Below the pieces are notes generated by a model that worked only from the letters and a program-made list of their open reading frames with translations, made no database searches and had not been told where the DNA came from. DNA of 36,145 bases from Bordetella parapertussis (GTDB lineage Bacteria; Pseudomonadota; Gammaproteobacteria; Burkholderiales; Burkholderiaceae_C). A program made the position numbers and the translations under genes. The stretch lies in assembly GCA_945878355.1 (NCBI GenBank), contig CAMCTC010000042.1, forward strand, positions 1-36,145, written 5' to 3'. Below are positions 33,108-36,145 of this stretch, piece after piece. Positions within the stretch are counted from its first letter, which is position 1. Every line of letters starts with the position of its first letter.

Positions 33108-34077
33108 AGCACTGATCGGCGGCTTGCTGGCGTCGACGCTGCGGGTGTCGACGCCGCTGATCCTGTGCGCGCTGGCCGGATTGCTCAGCGAGCGCTCGGG
33201 CGTGATCGACCTCGGGCTCGAAGGCAAGATGCTGTTGACGGCGTTTGCCGCCGGCGCGACCGGCGCATCGACCGGCTCGCTCGCGCTGGCGCTGGCCGCG
33301 GCGCTCACCGTGGGCTTGGCGCTGTCCATGCTGCACGGCTATGCCTGCGTCAGCCACGGCGGCGACCAGGTCGTGCTCGGCATGGCCTTGACGATGGTGG
33401 CGAGCGGCCTGTCGATCGTGCTGGGCATCGCCTGGTTCAAGCAGGGCGGGCAGACGCCGCCGCTGCCCGACGCGGTGAGGCTGTCGCCCTGGTTCGGCGA
33501 CCTGGCGCAATCGCTGCAGACCTGGCCGCAGGTGGGCACCTTGCTGGGCGCCGGGCTGCTGGGTCACAACGCACTGGTCTACGGCGCGCTGGCGCTGGTG
33601 CCGGGTGCCTGGTTCCTGCTTTACCGAACCGGGCTGGGGCTGCGGCTGCGCGCCACCGGCGAGAACCCGGCGATGGTCGACGCGGCAGGGCTGTCGGTCA
33701 AAGCCCTGCGTTACGGCGCGCTGGCGGGCAACGGCTTGCTGTGCGCGCTGGCCGGCAGCTACCTGGTGCTGGCCCAAGGCGCGAACTTCGTGCCCAACAT
33801 GACGGCCGGGCGCGGCTACATGGCGCTGGCGGCGATGATCTTCGGCAAATGGCACCCGGTTGGCGCGCTCTGGGCCTGCTTGCTGTTCGGTTTTCTCGAC
33901 GCGGTGGCGATCCGGCTGCAGGGTGCTTCATTGCCCGCCGCGCTGGGCGGCGGCGCGGTGCCGGTGCAGGCCATCCAGGCCTTGCCCTATGTGATGACGG
34001 TGGTGCTGCTGGCCGGCTTCATCGGCCGCTCGCGCGCGCCGGCCGCGCTGGGCATTCCCTACGTCAAGGAGCGTTGA
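33100..34077 (+). CDS. ABC transporter permease, third system, second of pair (GTG start)
   Basis: The 325-residue membrane protein completes the third importer. LLSERSGVIDLGLEGKMLLT is the second-permease motif, LRLRATGENPAMVDAAG is the ATPase-contact loop, and NFVPNMTAGRGYMALAAMIF matches the conserved late segment of YufQ-type proteins. The likely start is the GTG at 33100, giving VDEALIGGLLASTLRVSTP at the mature family N-terminus; the nearest in-frame ATG upstream would lie deep in the preceding gene. The gene overlaps the first permease by 8 bases and ends the operon. Confidence 0.87.
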   Translation: MDEALIGGLLASTLRVSTPLILCALAGLLSERSGVIDLGLEGKMLLTAFAAGATGASTGSLALALAAALTVGLALSMLHGYACVSHGGDQVVLGMALTMVASGLSIVLGIAWFKQGGQTPPLPDAVRLSPWFGDLAQSLQTWPQVGTLLGAGLLGHNALVYGALALVPGAWFLLYRTGLGLRLRATGENPAMVDAAGLSVKALRYGALAGNGLLCALAGSYLVLAQGANFVPNMTAGRGYMALAAMIFGKWHPVGALWACLLFGFLDAVAIRLQGASLPAALGGGAVPVQAIQALPYVMTVVLLAGFIGRSRAPAALGIPYVKER

Positions 34078-34196
34078 ACGCGGGCAGGCCCGCGGAGTCG
34101 ATCGCGAACACCAGATAACCTGGGTATCGGCACCACCAGCGAGAGCCTGCACCACACCTGGTATGGCAGGCGATGAAAGCGGTTGCTGACCGGAAC

Positions 34197-35135
34197 CTAG
34201 CCCGCAACCAGCTTCGCGTGCCGGCGGGATTCATAGATCTGCAAACAGCACAGCGACGCGCGCAGCATCGGGGTATCCAGACCCAGCCGGTCGGCGCGAT
34301 TCACCAGATCGCCGACAACATGTTCGCCCTCGGTCGGACGTGAATTTTCGATATCAGCCAGCAGTGATGGGCCATAGTTCGAGCCCGGCGTGGTCCACAT
34401 CTGCAAGAGAAAATCCCGGACCCAGTCGGGCGGGGCGTGCCCTTCAGCGCTGCAGACCCCGGCGCATTCTTCGATGATCCTGGCGACCAGGGCCGCACCA
34501 GCCGGTGCTGCAGCGACTTCGCTGGCCCTGGCCTGAGCCAAGCCGGCAACCGCGAATGACGTGCCGGCGCCAAAGAATTTCGACCACATGTCGGAACGAA
34601 TTGTCTCGCTGAGTGTGCAATTGGCTTGGCCCGCAGCAAGCGCGGCATGGATCTTCTCGCTGCGCGCCGACCGTTCCCCGTTCAATTCGCCGAAAAGAGT
34701 CTTTCCGGTTCCGTGGGTCGACGGCGTGATGTCGCCATTCGGCGACTGCGTCACGAGGAACTGCGTCACGCCGCCAAGCACCCGTCCGATGCCGAGACGC
34801 TCGCCCAACACCTCGAGGTGTTTGATGCCGTTCAGGAATGGGAGGGCTGCGCCCCCGGGGGCCAAAGCAGTTGCGAAATCGTCGATGGCTGCACCGAGGT
34901 CGTAGGCCTTGCAGGTGAGCAATGCGACGTCGTAACGACCTTCTATCGCGCCAGCCTGAACGGTCTTGACCGGTGTTCGAAACTCGCCGTCTGGAAACCG
35001 GATGACCAAGCCGTTTTCTGCGAGCTTGGCCGCGCGCTGAGGGCGGACCAAGAAGCTGACGTCGGCGCCGCCACGCATCAGCACACCGCCGTAATAGCCG
35101 CCCAGTGCGCCAGCCCCGATGACGAGAAATCGCAT
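34197..35135 (-). CDS. 2-dehydropantoate 2-reductase family oxidoreductase (PanE/ApbA-like)
   Basis: The 312-residue protein begins with the NADP-binding Rossmann motif VIGAGALGGYYGGVL (G-x-G-x-x-G at residues 7-12). LLTCKAYDL near 72-80 and LNGIKH with Asn102 follow. The C-terminal helical domain has MWSKFFG with the catalytic-type Lys186 and SRPTEGEHVVGDLV with Glu269, matching the Asn-Lys-Glu set of ketopantoate reductase. PanE makes pantoate for coenzyme A, but many genomes carry several paralogues that reduce other 2-oxo acids. This gene is not near panB or panC, so I give no symbol. AAGGAG lies 6 bases before the ATG. Confidence 0.85.
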   Translation of the reverse strand: MRFLVIGAGALGGYYGGVLMRGGADVSFLVRPQRAAKLAENGLVIRFPDGEFRTPVKTVQAGAIEGRYDVALLTCKAYDLGAAIDDFATALAPGGAALPFLNGIKHLEVLGERLGIGRVLGGVTQFLVTQSPNGDITPSTHGTGKTLFGELNGERSARSEKIHAALAAGQANCTLSETIRSDMWSKFFGAGTSFAVAGLAQARASEVAAAPAGAALVARIIEECAGVCSAEGHAPPDWVRDFLLQMWTTPGSNYGPSLLADIENSRPTEGEHVVGDLVNRADRLGLDTPMLRASLCCLQIYESRRHAKLVAG

Positions 35136-35190
35136 GAAGTTCTCCTTGTTCCTTGGCGTGAAAAGAAATCATCTTGGCCACCGTCACAAG

Positions 35191-35218
35191 CGGGCTGCGG
35201 ATCAAGATCCGCAGCCCG
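35191..35218. repeat. Perfect 28-bp palindrome upstream of the PanE-like gene
   Basis: CGGGCTGCGGATC and its exact complement flank a 2-base AA centre, giving 13 paired bases in the DNA palindrome. It lies 55 bases upstream of the PanE-like start and 153 bases after the stop of the next upstream gene on the same strand. No T-run follows on either strand, so a standard intrinsic terminator is unlikely. It could act as a regulator binding site or a transcript-stabilising hairpin. Confidence 0.6.
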
Positions 35219-35371
35219 GCGTGGCACCACCTCTTGTCTTGCACGGCAAGCGCCCCGCAGCGGCAAAGAATCCGCCAGGGCGATGACCCGGTGGTCGGCG
35301 ATTCAACGCCTTGCGTCGCCCTCAAGTCGCTGCCGGGTGGTGCCGGCAGCATCAAGTTCGCTGGTCCCGAA

Positions 35372-35986
35372 TCAGACGATCTTGATGATTTGGCGCTGCA
35401 GCACCGTTCCAGCCACCGCCAACTTGGCGCCTTCCAGAAATTTCGTCATGAACTCAGGGTTGGCAGAAATCTTTTCGCGGTACGTATCCACGGCCGCCGC
35501 ATTGGCAAAACCAGTCAGCATGCCAATTCCGCCGAGCACGCCGTAGACCGTGTGCAAGACATTGGTATCGGTGCCTGTAACCTTCTTCTTCACATCAGCA
35601 AAATCATTGGCCCATTTGAGGGCTGATACCCAATCGGCGTCTTGGGCAACCTGAAAAGTGGTGGCCTGGACGATCGTGCCGACCGGGATGTCATTGCCCA
35701 TCGATCCGCCCCGAATGTATTGGAGTATCGTGTCGGCCTCTTTGCTCTGCACGTGGCTGCGAAACTTACGACCAGCTTCCCGCCACGCTTTGCTCGCCGA
35801 CAGTTTCGCTGCATTTGCAGCGCTCTCGGCAACCGATTCAGCTGTTGCGCTAAAGACTACGGTGCCCAGCGCGTAGCCGTGGAATCCGGCCCAGGCTTTG
35901 ATATGAACGCCAGCGTCTTTCTGGGCGACAGCAACCAGCTCCTGGACCAATGGCAGTATCACCTCCATGTCGCCTGTCGTCACCAT
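35372..35986 (-). CDS. Unrecognised protein, possibly 5'-truncated by an insertion sequence
   Basis: I do not recognise this 204-residue product. It has no signal peptide or membrane segment. Two halves show a similar rhythm of strand, helix and strand: LPLVQELVAVAQKDAGVHIK leading to GTVVFSATAESVAE, and WVSALKWANDFADVKKKVTG leading to GMLTGFANAAAVDTYREKI and then NPEFMTKFLEGAKL. This recalls tandem ferredoxin-like alpha/beta barrels (NIPSNAP or Dabb type), but only weakly. The assigned ATG at 35984-35986 lies 14 bases from the insertion-sequence end, with no Shine-Dalgarno sequence between. The true N-terminus may therefore have been lost when the element inserted. Confidence 0.5.
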   Translation of the reverse strand: MVTTGDMEVILPLVQELVAVAQKDAGVHIKAWAGFHGYALGTVVFSATAESVAESAANAAKLSASKAWREAGRKFRSHVQSKEADTILQYIRGGSMGNDIPVGTIVQATTFQVAQDADWVSALKWANDFADVKKKVTGTDTNVLHTVYGVLGGIGMLTGFANAAAVDTYREKISANPEFMTKFLEGAKLAVAGTVLQRQIIKIV

Positions 35987-36027
35987 CGTTCTATTTAATT
36001 AGGACTTACGCAAAAGAAATTTAATAA

Positions 36028-36058
36028 TTCACACAAAATGCTGTAATTATATTATAAT
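36028..36058 (+). promoter_or_regulatory. Probable promoter of the insertion-sequence transposase
   Basis: TTCACA at 36028-36033 and a perfect TATAAT at 36053-36058 are separated by 19 bases, slightly more than the 17-base optimum. The transposase start lies 31 bases after the -10 element. The perfect -10 box in an AT-rich setting makes this the best promoter candidate in the window. Confidence 0.45.
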
Positions 36059-36089
36059 CGGGGCGTCAAAAACTACCCAAAAATGACGT

Positions 36090-36145
36090 ATGAAACCAAC
36101 CCGAAGAGACTATTGCCAATTTCTTGTGTCGACTCAAACCAACTA
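36090..36145 (+). CDS. N-terminus of an IS701-family transposase (partial)
   Basis: The frame from ATG at 36090 reads MKPTRRDYCQFLVSTQTNY up to the window edge. IS701-group DDE transposases that I remember begin with almost the same residues. None of the catalytic acidic residues are included. The enzyme would cut and rejoin the ends of the element. The nearby ATG at 36083 is in another frame and gives no match. Confidence 0.6.
   Translation, partial: MKPTRRDYCQFLVSTQTN

Larger units (their letters stand above)
36001..36145 (+). mobile_element. Left end of an IS701-like insertion sequence (partial)
   Basis: GC content falls abruptly at about 36000. AGGACTTACGCAAAAG at 36001-36016 resembles the terminal inverted repeat I recall for IS4/IS701-group elements. 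It is followed by an AT-rich leader and a transposase start. TTAATT directly outside the end could belong to the target duplication. The element runs past the window edge, so its right end and full length are unknown. Confidence 0.6.

Noticed and set aside
34078..34196. Short reading frame ending in LHHTWYGRR after the third transporter
   Set aside because: Only about 23 codons without a start or ribosome binding site; may be a remnant of a lost gene but cannot be supported.

Overview
The window is high-GC DNA with dense, tightly overlapping genes. Gene content and order suggest a betaproteobacterium, most likely Burkholderiales of the Rubrivivax/Leptothrix/Ideonella type. This is inferred from gene families and from short intergenic repeats that I remember as common in those genomes; no search was run.

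Layout. Positions 1-1420 hold the 3' end of a probable trehalose-phosphatase gene, a MarR regulator, and the remnant of a class III adenylate cyclase gene interrupted by a short dispersed repeat. Positions 1422-3665 (minus strand) hold purB and pyrF, a housekeeping nucleotide-synthesis pair. Positions 4283-14637 form one long plus-strand operon. It encodes a BMP-family ABC importer (binding protein, two permeases, ATPase) interleaved with an AmiF-type formamidase, a biuret hydrolase, a second isochorismatase-like amidohydrolase, an allophanate hydrolase and an AtzH/HpxZ-type protein, and it ends with a GntR/FCD regulator. The simplest reading is import of small ureides such as biuret or triuret and their hydrolysis through allophanate to ammonia and CO2. 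Positions 14928-19593 hold a second complete BMP-type importer of unknown substrate.

Positions 19776-22703 form a compositionally distinct, lower-GC island of four genes: a YkgJ-type cysteine-cluster protein, a GNAT-fold transferase translationally coupled to it, a SET-domain protein and an Fe(II)/2-oxoglutarate oxygenase. Together they look like an undescribed protein- or peptide-modifying set and are the least explained part of the window.

Positions 22737-29169 (minus strand) hold an ALDH7-type aldehyde dehydrogenase, a very large Oar-like TonB-dependent receptor with a clear rho-independent terminator, and an adenosine deaminase. Positions 29396-34077 hold a third BMP-type importer, PnrA-like and divergent from the adenosine deaminase gene. 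The shared spacer carries seven 11-bp tandem repeats. Purine nucleoside uptake and deamination is a likely joint role. Positions 34197-36145 hold a ketopantoate-reductase-family enzyme, an unrecognised protein, and the left end of an IS701-like insertion sequence cut by the window edge.

No rRNA, tRNA or CRISPR array was seen.
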